Shown: positions 1 through 7,698 of the stretch, piece after piece
Numbering within the stretch: the first letter of the stretch is position 1
Layout: every line of letters starts with the position of its first letter
Origin: Saccharofermentans sp.
Lineage (GTDB): Bacteria > Bacillota_A > Clostridia > Saccharofermentanales > Saccharofermentanaceae
DNA length: 36,703 bases
Direction: 5' to 3'
Assembly (NCBI GenBank): GCA_024695565.1
Contig: JAILHX010000054.1
Location: 1-36,703 of the forward strand
The notes under the pieces: generated by a model
The model's input: only the letters and a program-made list of their open reading frames with translations
Databases searched by the model: none
What the model was told of the DNA's origin: nothing
Position numbers and translations under genes: made by a program

Positions 1-102
1 CCCAACAATATGGTCAACGCTACGATCGAGGGCCTCAAGTCCTTGAAATCCGCAGAAGAGGTCGCAAGACTTCGCGGTAAGTCTGTTGACGAGATTAAGT
101 AA
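1..102 (+). pseudogene. rpsE: Partial copy of 30S ribosomal protein S5 (C-terminal 33 residues)
   Basis: This stretch reads in frame as the last 33 residues of S5 and ends at the TAA at 100-102. It matches residues 140-172 of the complete rpsE at 380-898 exactly. The gene runs off the left edge, so an intact first copy outside the window cannot be excluded. If the junction at position 130 is an assembly error, this is simply the true rpsE seen twice. Confidence 0.7.
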
Positions 103-130
103 GGAGGCCCGGACTGAAAATGGCTAACAT
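1..130 (+). repeat. Exact direct copy of the rpsE end / rpmD start
   Basis: Bases 1-130 are identical to 797-926, read base by base. The copy holds the last 33 codons of rpsE, the spacer and the first bases of rpmD. At about 129-131 it switches to inverted rpsE sequence, and the junction shares two bases (AT) with both sources. Perfect identity over 130 bases, next to a diverged inverted piece, suggests either a recent duplication or a chimeric join near a contig end. Confidence 0.95.
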
Positions 131-158
131 ACTGAACGAACAGGACCGCCAGCGATAA
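120..158 (+). pseudogene. Truncated rpmD start running into inverted rpsE sequence
   Basis: The frame opens with the same ATG and first residues (MANI) as the real rpmD at 916, with the same upstream GGAGG. After the fourth codon it enters the inverted rpsE piece and stops at 156-158 after 12 codons. It cannot make a functional L30. It is a by-product of the rearrangement, not a gene. Confidence 0.75.
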
Positions 159-376
159 CACCGGTACCGTTTGCAGCAGGCTTCATAACGATGTGAGCTG
201 CAGCGAGTTCACCGATTGTGTCGTGAGGGATAGTACCGTTCACGATAGAAACATCAACAATGTTCTTCTTCGCTTCTTCGCTACCATTTCTGATAGCGTC
301 CTGAGCCTAGGTGCACTTACTGATGCCTTTACCTACACGACCCTTTCTGTCACCGATAACTACGAGAGCAGCAAAT
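131..376 (-). pseudogene. Inverted, diverged internal fragment of rpsE
   Basis: The reverse complement of 131-376 aligns without gaps to 496-741, the part of rpsE encoding about residues 40-120. I count 19 mismatches in 246 positions, about 92% identity. Nine of them fall between 272 and 331. Read in the S5 frame, one change turns Glu62 into a TAG stop, so the fragment is not functional. The substitutions look like allelic divergence from a related strain plus damage rather than a simple exact fold-back. It ends three bases before the ATG of rpsE, so the native upstream region of rpsE, normally rplR, is missing. Confidence 0.85.
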
Positions 377-379
377 TAG

Positions 380-898
380 ATGGCTTTAGAGTCTAAGAAC
401 ATTTCAAGAGAAGAAAAGAAGGATAAAGAGTTCGAAGAGCGCGTTATCCACATCGGCCGTGTTTCCAAGACTGTTAAGGGCGGTAAGAACATGAGATTTG
501 CTGCTCTCGTAGTTATCGGTGACAGAAAGGGCCGTGTAGGTAAGGGCATCGGTAAGTCCACCGAAGTTCCGGACGCTATCAGAAAGGGTATCGAAGAAGC
601 TAAGAAGAACATCGTTGATGTTTCTATCGTTAACGGTACTATCCCTCACGAGACTATCGGCGAATTTGCTGCAGCTCATATCGTTATGAAGCCTGCTGCA
701 AACGGTACCGGTGTTATCGCTGGCGGTCCTGTTCGTTCAGTATGTGAGCTTGCAGGTATCACTGATATCCGTACAAAGTCTATCGGATCCAACAATCCCA
801 ACAATATGGTCAACGCTACGATCGAGGGCCTCAAGTCCTTGAAATCCGCAGAAGAGGTCGCAAGACTTCGCGGTAAGTCTGTTGACGAGATTAAGTAA
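380..898 (+). CDS. rpsE: 30S ribosomal protein S5
   Basis: S5 is a small-subunit protein at the mRNA entry side that contributes to decoding accuracy. The 172-residue product has the usual length. An N-terminal double-stranded-RNA-binding-like domain contains the conserved RVxxVxKGGKxxxF stretch (about residues 26-40), and the C-terminal domain contains the [17 protein letters not shown] core near residues 115-125. It leads the rpsE-rpmD-rplO-secY order of the spectinomycin operon. The ATG at 380 gives the expected N-terminus, but no Shine-Dalgarno precedes it, because the bases immediately upstream belong to the inverted fragment. Identification is firm; the upstream join is suspect. Confidence 0.98.
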   Translation: MALESKNISREEKKDKEFEERVIHIGRVSKTVKGGKNMRFAALVVIGDRKGRVGKGIGKSTEVPDAIRKGIEEAKKNIVDVSIVNGTIPHETIGEFAAAHIVMKPAANGTGVIAGGPVRSVCELAGITDIRTKSIGSNNPNNMVNATIEGLKSLKSAEEVARLRGKSVDEIK

Positions 899-915
899 GG
901 AGGCCCGGACTGAAA

Positions 916-1095
916 ATGGCTAACATTAAGATTAAGCTTGTCAAAAGCACAAATAAGGCAAGAGAGTCCGAGAAAGCTACTATCAGAGCTCTGGGCTTAA
1001 AGAAGATCGGTCAGACTGTTGAGAAGGCTGACAATGAGGCTACACGCGGCATGATCAAAAAGGCTGTTAACTACGTAGCCGTTGAAGAGAATTAA
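916..1095 (+). CDS. rpmD: 50S ribosomal protein L30
   Basis: This is a 59-residue product, the normal length for bacterial L30, a small protein of the large subunit. It starts MANIKIKLVKS and contains the family pattern of a basic KATIRALGLKKIGQTV core (about residues 20-35). The ATG lies 17 bases after the rpsE stop and is preceded by AAGGAGG at about 897-903. The TAA is at 1093-1095. Placement between rpsE and rplO is the standard order and supports the call as much as the short sequence does. Confidence 0.96.
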   Translation: MANIKIKLVKSTNKARESEKATIRALGLKKIGQTVEKADNEATRGMIKKAVNYVAVEEN

Positions 1096-1107
1096 TGGAG
1101 GTGCCAC

Positions 1108-1551
1108 ATGAAGCTCAATGAAATGACTTCCGCAGGCAACGCAAAAGCATATCGTAAGGGTAGAGGTCCCGGATCCGGCAACGGTAAGACTGCCGGCCGT
1201 GGTCACAAGGGTCAGAACGCTCGTTCAGGCGGCGGTGTAAGACCCGGTTTCGAAGGTGGTCAGATGCCCCTTTACAGACGTCTCCCTAAGAGAGGCTTCA
1301 ACAATAAGAGATTTGCTCCTGCTTACATTGAAGTAAACATCGGAGATCTTGAGGTTTTCGATAACGGAACAGCAGTAGATGCTAAGGCTCTTGCAGAGAA
1401 GGGCGTCATCACTCTTCCCAAGAACAACGACGGCGTCAAGATCCTCGGCAACGGCGAGCTCACAAAGAAGCTCGATGTAACAGCAGCTAAGTTCACAGCT
1501 TCTGCTAAGGAGAAGATCGAGAAGGCCGGAGGCACGGCTACGGAGGGTTAA
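1108..1551 (+). CDS. rplO: 50S ribosomal protein L15
   Basis: L15 is a late-assembling large-subunit protein. The 147-residue product has the family's glycine- and basic-rich N-terminal extension ([17 protein letters not shown], about residues 19-35), which threads into 23S rRNA. The globular C-terminal part contains the [18 protein letters not shown] region near residues 48-65. The ATG at 1108 follows GGAGG with a short spacer, 12 bases after the rpmD stop. The gene ends six bases before secY, consistent with tight co-transcription. Confidence 0.97.
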   Translation: MKLNEMTSAGNAKAYRKGRGPGSGNGKTAGRGHKGQNARSGGGVRPGFEGGQMPLYRRLPKRGFNNKRFAPAYIEVNIGDLEVFDNGTAVDAKALAEKGVITLPKNNDGVKILGNGELTKKLDVTAAKFTASAKEKIEKAGGTATEG

Positions 1552-1556
1552 TAGGC

Positions 1557-2900
1557 ATGAACGGTATTTTTGATACTGCAGTAAACGCTTTTCGTGTAGA
1601 GTCTATACGTAAAAGACTGCTCTATACCTTCATGATCCTGGGGATCTTTATGATCGGCGGTCTCGTACCTGTACCGGGTATGGACGGTGAGAAGTTCACC
1701 GAACTTATCCGTCAGTGGGGTCAGCTCGGAAGCATCATGGACATTATTTCGGGTGGTGGTCTTGCCCACGCTTCGATCTTGTCCATGGGTGTATCCCCTT
1801 ACATTAACGCATCCATCATCATCCAGCTCCTTACTGTCGTTATCCCTGCTTTGGAAGATATGTCCAAGGAAGGTGAGTCCGGCAGAAAGAAGATGGACAA
1901 GATCACGCGTTATTCGGCAATCGGTCTGGCATTGGTCCAGTCATGCCTTTTCTGCTACTCAACTCGTACGGCACTTAACGGAAGCCTTCCTACATGGCTC
2001 AATGCCGGAGTTGTTATTGTTTCATTCACAGCAGGTGCCGCAATCGTTGTCTTCCTAGGTGAGAAGATCAATGATAAGGGTATCGGCAACGGTGTTTCAT
2101 TGATAATCTTTGCAGGTATCGTTACCCGTCTCCCTGAGATGGTTAAGACACTTTATGCAAAGAGTGTTGATATCAGCACCAAGATCGAGAATCCTGTTGC
2201 AGGAACAATAGTCGGAATTCTTGTATTCGTAGGTGTAGCACTTGTTTCAGTTGCTATCATCGTCTTCGTTCTCTACATCCAGAATGCAGAGAGAAGAATT
2301 CCCGTGCAGTATTCAAAGAAGGTTATCGGCAGACAGCAGCGCGGCGGAAACAGAGATTATATTCCCCTCAAGGTCAATATGTCAGGTGTTATGCCTGTAA
2401 TCTTTGCAATGTCGCTCCTTGCTATCCCTAACATCGTTGTTAACTTGTTCTTGAGCAACAGCACTAACAAGGCTGTATTGTGGATCAAGAACACATTCAC
2501 AGGCAGCGCATGGTACTATGTAATCTACTTCCTTCTTATCATCGGATTTACATTCTTCTATACGGCGATCAATTTCCATCCCGTTGAGATTGCAAATAAC
2601 ATCAATAAGAATGGCGGTATGATCAACGGTATCAGATCAGGTAAGCCTACAACAGACTTCATCAAGGCAACAGCATTCAGACTCAACTGGATGGAAGCGA
2701 TCTTCCTCGTTCTCGTCTGCATCATTCCGACAGTTATCGGAACACTTACAGGCTTCCAGAACGTTTGGTTCGCAGGTACTTCCGTATTGATCCTTACAGG
2801 TGTTGCAAATGACCTCATCGTTCAGGTTGAAGGTGAACTTGAGATCAGAAGTCCTAAGGGATTCCTTGAAGACCTTACGCTTAAGACAGGCAGAAGGTAA
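1557..2900 (+). CDS. secY: Protein translocase channel subunit SecY
   Basis: SecY forms the central protein-conducting channel in the cytoplasmic membrane with SecE and SecG, and receives preproteins from SecA. The 447-residue product is of normal length and shows about ten hydrophobic segments. The family signatures are visible: GVSPYINASIIIQLLT near residues 78-93, and the basic cytoplasmic loop with ERRIPVQYSKK near residues 245-256. GGAGG at 1542-1546 precedes the ATG. In many Firmicutes adk, map and infA follow directly; here a strong terminator follows instead, so the operon ends at secY. Confidence 0.98.
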   Translation: MNGIFDTAVNAFRVESIRKRLLYTFMILGIFMIGGLVPVPGMDGEKFTELIRQWGQLGSIMDIISGGGLAHASILSMGVSPYINASIIIQLLTVVIPALEDMSKEGESGRKKMDKITRYSAIGLALVQSCLFCYSTRTALNGSLPTWLNAGVVIVSFTAGAAIVVFLGEKINDKGIGNGVSLIIFAGIVTRLPEMVKTLYAKSVDISTKIENPVAGTIVGILVFVGVALVSVAIIVFVLYIQNAERRIPVQYSKKVIGRQQRGGNRDYIPLKVNMSGVMPVIFAMSLLAIPNIVVNLFLSNSTNKAVLWIKNTFTGSAWYYVIYFLLIIGFTFFYTAINFHPVEIANNINKNGGMINGIRSGKPTTDFIKATAFRLNWMEAIFLVLVCIIPTVIGTLTGFQNVWFAGTSVLILTGVANDLIVQVEGELEIRSPKGFLEDLTLKTGRR

Positions 2901-2927
2901 TTTCCATAACTGCAAAATGTTTATTTC

Positions 2928-2959
2928 AAGAGGCTGTCTCATATGAGACAGCCTCTTTT
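2928..2959 (+). terminator. Rho-independent terminator after secY
   Basis: A perfect 13-bp stem (2928-2940 with 2945-2957) closes a four-base ATAT loop and runs into a short T tract (TCTTTTA). It ends the ribosomal protein/secY operon. The core GGCTGTCTCATA recurs in the terminator at 23384-23412. Confidence 0.93.
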
Positions 2960-2964
2960 AGTAT

Positions 2965-2970
2965 TATAAT
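2965..2970 (+). promoter_or_regulatory. Possible -10 element for the Mbeg1-like gene
   Basis: A perfect TATAAT lies just after the secY terminator and only six bases before the ATG at 2977. If used, transcription would start at or within a base of the start codon, giving a leaderless message. No convincing -35 element lies at the right distance, so support is moderate at best. Confidence 0.4.
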
Positions 2971-2976
2971 TGGCCT

Positions 2977-4140
2977 ATGAGTAACATGCTTGACTATCTG
3001 GCCTGGAGAGGCGATCTGCCTCTTACAAGAGATCCTTTCAACACTATCGACGCATTACTGCTGTCGAGTCTTTCTTATGTCGATTTTGCGGGGATCGTAC
3101 CCGGTATCGGCGGCGGAAAGATAACGATCGAGGAAGCATCATTCCGATTCTTTGAGATGCATTCCGAAGCTGAATTAGAGAATGACAAGTCATTTATCAA
3201 CTTCGGACCGCTCCTTCTTAAAGCACTTGCAGCTTCTGACAGATTCAAGGATGCATATCTATTAAATTACATTGACGATACTGACATATCCAGAGGCATT
3301 CAGTTCGCGGCAGTAGAGATAGACACTTCTGACAAGATCCCGTTCATATCATTCAGAGGAACGGACGATACTATAATCGGGTGGAAAGAAGACTTCAACT
3401 TAAGCTTCATGACTGTACCTGCCGAGACCGAAGCTGCTGATTATCTGAAGGCTGCAATGGCTGCCAGAACAGATAGATACCGCATCGGCGGTCACTCCAA
3501 GGGCGGACACCTTGCGATATATGCCGTAATGGCAGCCCCCTATGTTCTGTCTGACAGGGCGCTGGACATTTTTAGCTTCGACGGACCGGGCTTCAATCAT
3601 GAGGTTATGGAGAATGAGCACTTCATGAGCATCCAGCCGAAGATAACCAAGGTCATCCCCGAGAGTTCCATCGTAGGAAGGCTTCTCTGCAACACGACAG
3701 AACCCATAGTTGTTAAGAGCAATGAGCTTGGAATAATGCAGCACCTGCCTCTTTCATGGCAGCTCGAGGGCAAGGAGTTTGAGACCTGTGACTTTACGGA
3801 TAAGATAAGTGACCTGTTCGACGATACCATGACCACGTGGCTCGGCGAGATGGATTTTGAAGCCAGGAAAGTATTCGTGGACGAACTTTTCTCGGTTTTC
3901 GAAGCTTCAGGATGCGAGACACTGACTGCCATGACCAAGGTAGGACTTAAGGGCAGCAAGGCTATGATCGAGCGCATGCGCCAGATCAGAAACGATTCAG
4001 GCGCAAAGGTCAAGACGCTTGTTAAGATGTTCTTCATCAACTTTAATGTGCTGAGCGGCAGCATTGCCAAGGAAAGATTAGAAGACAGTCCGCTGAAGAT
4101 CGGACTTCCGGATAACTTAGGAAAAAAGAACGGGAAGTAA
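2977..4140 (+). CDS. Mbeg1-like (DUF2974) alpha/beta hydrolase
   Basis: This 387-residue protein looks like a serine hydrolase of the Mbeg1-like/DUF2974 group, which is common in Clostridia and of unknown substrate. The nucleophile elbow GGHSKGG places the likely catalytic serine at residue 174. The preceding ISFRGTDD motif (about 124-131) resembles the oxyanion strand of class 3 lipases. No signal peptide or membrane segment is evident, so a cytoplasmic location is likely. The N-terminus (MLDYLxWRGDLxLxxDPFNxxDALLLSxLSYVDF pattern) is typical of the group. There is no Shine-Dalgarno; Met4 at 2986 is an alternative start. It stands alone between two terminators. Confidence 0.85.
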   Translation: MSNMLDYLAWRGDLPLTRDPFNTIDALLLSSLSYVDFAGIVPGIGGGKITIEEASFRFFEMHSEAELENDKSFINFGPLLLKALAASDRFKDAYLLNYIDDTDISRGIQFAAVEIDTSDKIPFISFRGTDDTIIGWKEDFNLSFMTVPAETEAADYLKAAMAARTDRYRIGGHSKGGHLAIYAVMAAPYVLSDRALDIFSFDGPGFNHEVMENEHFMSIQPKITKVIPESSIVGRLLCNTTEPIVVKSNELGIMQHLPLSWQLEGKEFETCDFTDKISDLFDDTMTTWLGEMDFEARKVFVDELFSVFEASGCETLTAMTKVGLKGSKAMIERMRQIRNDSGAKVKTLVKMFFINFNVLSGSIAKERLEDSPLKIGLPDNLGKKNGK

Positions 4141-4156
4141 GTAAAACTTCCCGTTC
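4128..4156. terminator. Bidirectional terminator between convergent genes
   Basis: A perfect 10-bp stem (4128-4137 with 4147-4156, GAACGGGAAG/CTTCCCGTTC) overlaps the end of the Mbeg1-like gene. It is flanked by six A residues on the left, which become a U run on the minus strand, and by ATCTTAT on the right. It can end both the hydrolase transcript and the opposing kinase transcript. Confidence 0.85.
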
Positions 4157-4180
4157 ATCTTATATGAAGTTGTCCTTATA

Positions 4181-6100
4181 TCATGCCTGGTCATTTATGA
4201 CAGGGAATGACAGTGACACTTTGAAGAGATCTGCATCTATATCGATCTTAAATGAGCCGCCCTGAAGTTCAGTCATGCTCTTTGCTATGGAAAGTCCGAG
4301 ACCGTTACCTTCCGTATTTCTTGACTGGTCGCCTCTTACGAAGCGCTCGACTAGTTCATCGGCGCTGATATTTAGTTCTGCACTCGAAGTGTTCTTGAAT
4401 GTAGTGACTGCCTGACCGTTTATGACTTCAAGCGTCAGGTAAACTCTGGTTCCGGGCTGTGAATACTTGCAGATGTTGTTCATGAGATTGTCGTAGATCC
4501 TCATCATGCGTCTGCCGTCTGCCATGATCATTACGGGAGTATCAGGTGCCGAAGTTACGAGATTCAGATTTGAATTCTCCAGCTTTTCCTTAAACTCACC
4601 TGCGGTCTGTGAGATGAATGTGCAGCAGTCAAGAGGTGCAGGTACGATCTCGAGATTGCCCGTTGAAGCCTTGGATGCTTCAACGAGATCTTCGATCAGC
4701 CGTTTAAGTTTATCTGACTGTCTTACGACAACTTCTGAATATTCAGCCATCTTGGGATCTGTAGGGTCAGCAGTTCCCATTAGTGAAGCGTAGTTGATGA
4801 TCGATGTAAGAGGTGTCTTGATATCATGTGAGACATTTGTAATGAGTTCTGTCTTCATGCGCTCGGACTTAAGCCTCTCTTCAACTGCAATGGTTACTGA
4901 ATCTGAGACACTGTTAAGATTGAGCGCATGTTTTCTGAAGTCACCCCATAAACCCTTGGTTCCGGCACGGTAAGTGATGTCACCCTTTGCGATCTTATCT
5001 CCTGCGATCTTAAGTTTTCTGAGCATCAGTGCGATATAGAGGATGAAGGGATAGAGTATGAGCTTTTCTAAAAACCACCCGATCGCGATAACATCAGTCT
5101 CAAATCCCGAGCCGGCCAAGAATATGGCCTCGATAAAAGATATCGCACCAAGGGCAAGGATCGTCCTCCAGATAAGAGGGATCGAGAGAATGCCTTTGAT
5201 AATGAGCTTGAAGAACTTACCTATCAGCATGATTATCTTATATACGAGCAGTCCCGTGATAAGTGTGTGAAGCTTGATCCTTGCAGCCAAAGCTACGCAT
5301 AATCCGAGCATCATATTCAGGACCAAAAGCATCAAGAATACAGCCAGGACGATCCCAAGCCTTCCGGGTGCAGTTCCCGCTATAAGAACTCCGATGGATG
5401 AGACAAAGATGAAGCCTGCCAGAAGAAGATCGAAAGGAATCTTTCCCATAGGGCCCATATTGATCTCATCAGAACCTGGCTTTTTGCCGGTGACACACAT
5501 AAGAGCAACAAATGCTGCGATGCCTGCTATCATGGAGATTATGGCAACGGGGTAGATTATATAGCGGGTGCTTATAACCAGGTGGATCACCTGTTTGTCG
5601 AATGCGGAGTATATTGATAAGGCTTCCGAATCGGCATAAGCGTTTACTGTGGCTTCGATCACTGTATTGCCGGGTTCTGAATAATTGTCACCGGAATGTA
5701 TGTATTCTCCGTTTTTATCGTAAACAAGCGTCATATCGAATGTGTAGAGCTTGTAATTCTCGAATTTTCCGGGCTCGCCTGCAGCTGCTGATACATCTTT
5801 ATAATCACGTGTGGATGCGATCAGGTTCCCGTCCTTGTCTTTAACTTCGATACTGAGGCTGTCGACATGATAATTATCGATGCCGAGAAGATTCTCCGTC
5901 TCATCCATCGCAGTATAGTAGATGATCGAATCATCGTTTTTCCGGTAGAACTCTTCTTCGGTTATACCGTAAAGGTCTTCCTGTAAGCATACCGCCGATG
6001 CACATACACATCCGAAAGTGACTGTCACTAAGATGTTGATGATAAGGAACAGCAGGAATTTTCCCGGAACTGTCCTTAGAAACTGATTCTTCTTTTCCAT
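4181..6100 (-). CDS. Multi-membrane-segment sensor histidine kinase
   Basis: This 639-residue membrane kinase autophosphorylates on a histidine and passes the phosphate to the adjacent regulator. A first membrane segment (about 14-36) is followed by an extracytoplasmic region to about 177, then a cluster of about five further segments up to residue 360. A HAMP-like linker (about 360-410) leads to the H-box TNVSHDIKTPL with His425, and an N box and G boxes (NGLGLSIAKS near the end) form the ATP-binding domain. The start codon overlaps the regulator's TAA by one base, so translation is coupled. The unusual block of central membrane segments suggests sensing within the membrane. The signal is unknown. 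Confidence 0.93.
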   Translation of the reverse strand: MEKKNQFLRTVPGKFLLFLIINILVTVTFGCVCASAVCLQEDLYGITEEEFYRKNDDSIIYYTAMDETENLLGIDNYHVDSLSIEVKDKDGNLIASTRDYKDVSAAAGEPGKFENYKLYTFDMTLVYDKNGEYIHSGDNYSEPGNTVIEATVNAYADSEALSIYSAFDKQVIHLVISTRYIIYPVAIISMIAGIAAFVALMCVTGKKPGSDEINMGPMGKIPFDLLLAGFIFVSSIGVLIAGTAPGRLGIVLAVFLMLLVLNMMLGLCVALAARIKLHTLITGLLVYKIIMLIGKFFKLIIKGILSIPLIWRTILALGAISFIEAIFLAGSGFETDVIAIGWFLEKLILYPFILYIALMLRKLKIAGDKIAKGDITYRAGTKGLWGDFRKHALNLNSVSDSVTIAVEERLKSERMKTELITNVSHDIKTPLTSIINYASLMGTADPTDPKMAEYSEVVVRQSDKLKRLIEDLVEASKASTGNLEIVPAPLDCCTFISQTAGEFKEKLENSNLNLVTSAPDTPVMIMADGRRMMRIYDNLMNNICKYSQPGTRVYLTLEVINGQAVTTFKNTSSAELNISADELVERFVRGDQSRNTEGNGLGLSIAKSMTELQGGSFKIDIDADLFKVSLSFPVINDQA

Positions 6101-6798
6101 TAGTTTCTCCCCTTCTCGATCTTATAACCCTGGCCGAAGATAACTTTTATGTATCTCGGTTCGTTGGGTGTGATCTCTATCTTTTCCCTAAGATGTCTGA
6201 TATGTACCGCGACGGTGTTTTCACCGGATGACAAAGCACTTTCACCCCATACCTTGCTGTATATCTCTTTGGGCGAGAAGACTTTACCCGGACAATCCAT
6301 CAGGAGCTTTAAGATGTCAAACTCTGTAGGAGTGAGGCTTACGGCATTTCCGTCTACAGTAACGGTCTTGGTGGTGTCATCGAGTTCGATCCCGCCGACA
6401 GTAAGAAGTTCTTTTGCAGCAGTTCCCGAGCCGAGCTTTGTGTAACGTCTGAGCTGTGAGCCGACTCTTGCAGCAACCTCCAGGGGGTTAAAGGGCTTGG
6501 TGATATAATCATCAGCCCCTATGTTAAGTCCCAATATCTTGTCCTGATCCTCAGATTTAGCGGTCAGGAGGATGATGGGCATATTGAACTTCTCCCTGAT
6601 TTTTGCCATCGCTGTTATCCCGTCCATTTGCGGCATCATGATATCCATCAGTATGAGATGCATGTCTTCTTTCTCAACAAGTTCTGTTGCCTCGATACCG
6701 TTAAACGCCTCGAAAAGCCTGTAATCCGGATTCTGCAGGTAGATCTTCAGAGCGTTTACGATATCTTTGTCGTCATCACAAATGAGAATGTTATACAT
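6100..6798 (-). CDS. OmpR/PhoB-family response regulator
   Basis: The product has a receiver domain (acidic CDDDKD near residues 7-12, phospho-acceptor Asp52 in LMDIMMPQMDG, and the KPF lysine) and a C-terminal winged-helix DNA-binding domain with LTPTEFDILKLL and the VWGE/VHIRHLREKIE recognition region. I place the start at the ATG whose last base is 6798, because GGGGGGA lies six bases upstream of it. A longer reading to 6831 lacks such a site. The length is then 232 residues, usual for the family. It is the partner of the downstream kinase. The upstream region carries a CTTAAT/CTTAAG motif that could be its own operator. Confidence 0.94.
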   Translation of the reverse strand: MYNILICDDDKDIVNALKIYLQNPDYRLFEAFNGIEATELVEKEDMHLILMDIMMPQMDGITAMAKIREKFNMPIILLTAKSEDQDKILGLNIGADDYITKPFNPLEVAARVGSQLRRYTKLGSGTAAKELLTVGGIELDDTTKTVTVDGNAVSLTPTEFDILKLLMDCPGKVFSPKEIYSKVWGESALSSGENTVAVHIRHLREKIEITPNEPRYIKVIFGQGYKIEKGRN

Positions 6799-6862
6799 GT
6801 TGTCCCCCCACTGCTTCTCAAGATAATGCAATTGTACGAATAAAAGCCTTAATATAAAATGA

Positions 6863-6887
6863 CTTAATTTCTTAAGATTTGATTAAG
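6863..6887. promoter_or_regulatory. CTTAAT-CTTAAG-ATTAAG motif cluster, possible regulator operator
   Basis: Between the regulator and the divergent phosphatase gene lie CTTAATTTCTTAAG (6863-6876) and an inverted half ATTAAG (6882-6887). OmpR-family regulators often bind repeated short half-sites near their own promoters. A very similar CTTAATCTTAAG occurs at 10654-10665 in front of the second OmpR-type system. Promoter hexamers here are too weak to name. Confidence 0.4.
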
Positions 6888-6941
6888 ACTGTCATTATAT
6901 GGCAAAATAGCCCCTGGAAAAAACTTACCAAAAGGAATTAT

Positions 6942-7490
6942 ATGCTTTATATAATGAGACACGGAAAAACTGACTGGAACCTGAAGCATAAGCTGCAGGG
7001 AAAGACTGATATTCCGTTAAATGAAATGGGTATAAAAATGGCCAAAGAGGCCCGTGAGAATTATAAGGATGTCAACTTTGACGTCTGTTACTGTTCCCCG
7101 CTCGTAAGAGCCAGGGAGACTGCAAACCTTGTGCTTGAGGGCAGGGAAATCCCCATAATCATTGATGAAAGGCTTGAAGAGATGGGATTCGGCATATATG
7201 AAGGCACCGAAAACGTATTCGAAAAGCCTGATTGTCCTGTAAGAGAACTGTTCTTCAGTCCCGCTACATATAAACCTGTCGGAGGTGCCGAGAGCCTGCA
7301 GGATCTTATTAAGAGGACAAGTGAGTTTATAAACGAAGTTGCCCTTCCGGAAGTTAACAGGGGCAGGGACGTCCTGATCGTAGGACACGGCGCCATGAAT
7401 TCGGCGATCATAGGACAAATAAGGAATACACCCGTCGAGAAATTCTGGGCTGAAGGCATTGAAAACTGCCGTTTGATAAGGCTCCTTTAA
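6942..7490 (+). CDS. Histidine phosphatase family protein (phosphoglycerate mutase-like)
   Basis: This 182-residue cytoplasmic protein belongs to the histidine phosphatase (PGAM-like) superfamily. The RHG motif near the N-terminus (IMRHGKTDWN) supplies the phospho-accepting His7. ERLEEMGFGIYEG is the conserved acidic region, and VGHGAMN near the C-terminus carries the second catalytic histidine. I chose the ATG at 6942 because AAAGGA sits just upstream and the family begins with a short strand before RHG; an upstream reading to 6879 adds an unrelated N-terminus. Its size fits broad-specificity phosphatases such as CobC-, PhoE- or GpmB-like enzymes. The substrate cannot be read from the sequence. 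Confidence 0.9.
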   Translation: MLYIMRHGKTDWNLKHKLQGKTDIPLNEMGIKMAKEARENYKDVNFDVCYCSPLVRARETANLVLEGREIPIIIDERLEEMGFGIYEGTENVFEKPDCPVRELFFSPATYKPVGGAESLQDLIKRTSEFINEVALPEVNRGRDVLIVGHGAMNSAIIGQIRNTPVEKFWAEGIENCRLIRLL

Positions 7491-7507
7491 ATCCGCTCAT
7501 AAATGGA

Positions 7508-7533
7508 GCGACCACCCCGGGAAGGGTGGCCGC
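7508..7533 (+). terminator. GC-rich hairpin after the phosphatase gene
   Basis: Bases 7508-7517 pair with 7524-7533 (core CCACCC/GGGTGG) with one A-C mismatch around a six-base loop. No clear T run follows, so it may be a weak terminator or an mRNA-stabilising hairpin. The remaining intergenic stretch to 7698 is AT-rich and shows no gene. Confidence 0.45.
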
Positions 7534-7698
7534 AAATATGGGGATAATAGGAATAGAAAAATGTCTTTGTTGATAATTGAAGTATAGTTTATTATCGGTC
7601 AGATTTCAACGACATAACTTAAATGTTGTTTTAACGTAATTTGAAGATAATGTTAAAGGTTTTATTATCAAAATAAACATGTCTTCCAAGCTCTGCCG

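Noticed and set aside
193..396. A 67-codon open frame across the rearranged left end
   Set aside because: It is an antisense reading of the inverted rpsE fragment. The same meaningless frame occurs antisense to the real rpsE at 404-679.
444..452. A perfect DnaA-box-like TTATCCACA
   Set aside because: It lies inside rpsE, encoding conserved residues (VIHI), with no other boxes around it. One box in a coding region does not indicate an origin.
6799..6831. N-terminal extension of the first response regulator by 11 residues
   Set aside because: The internal ATG at 6798 has a strong GGGGGGA site, and the receiver domain begins right after it. The extension reads through that site.
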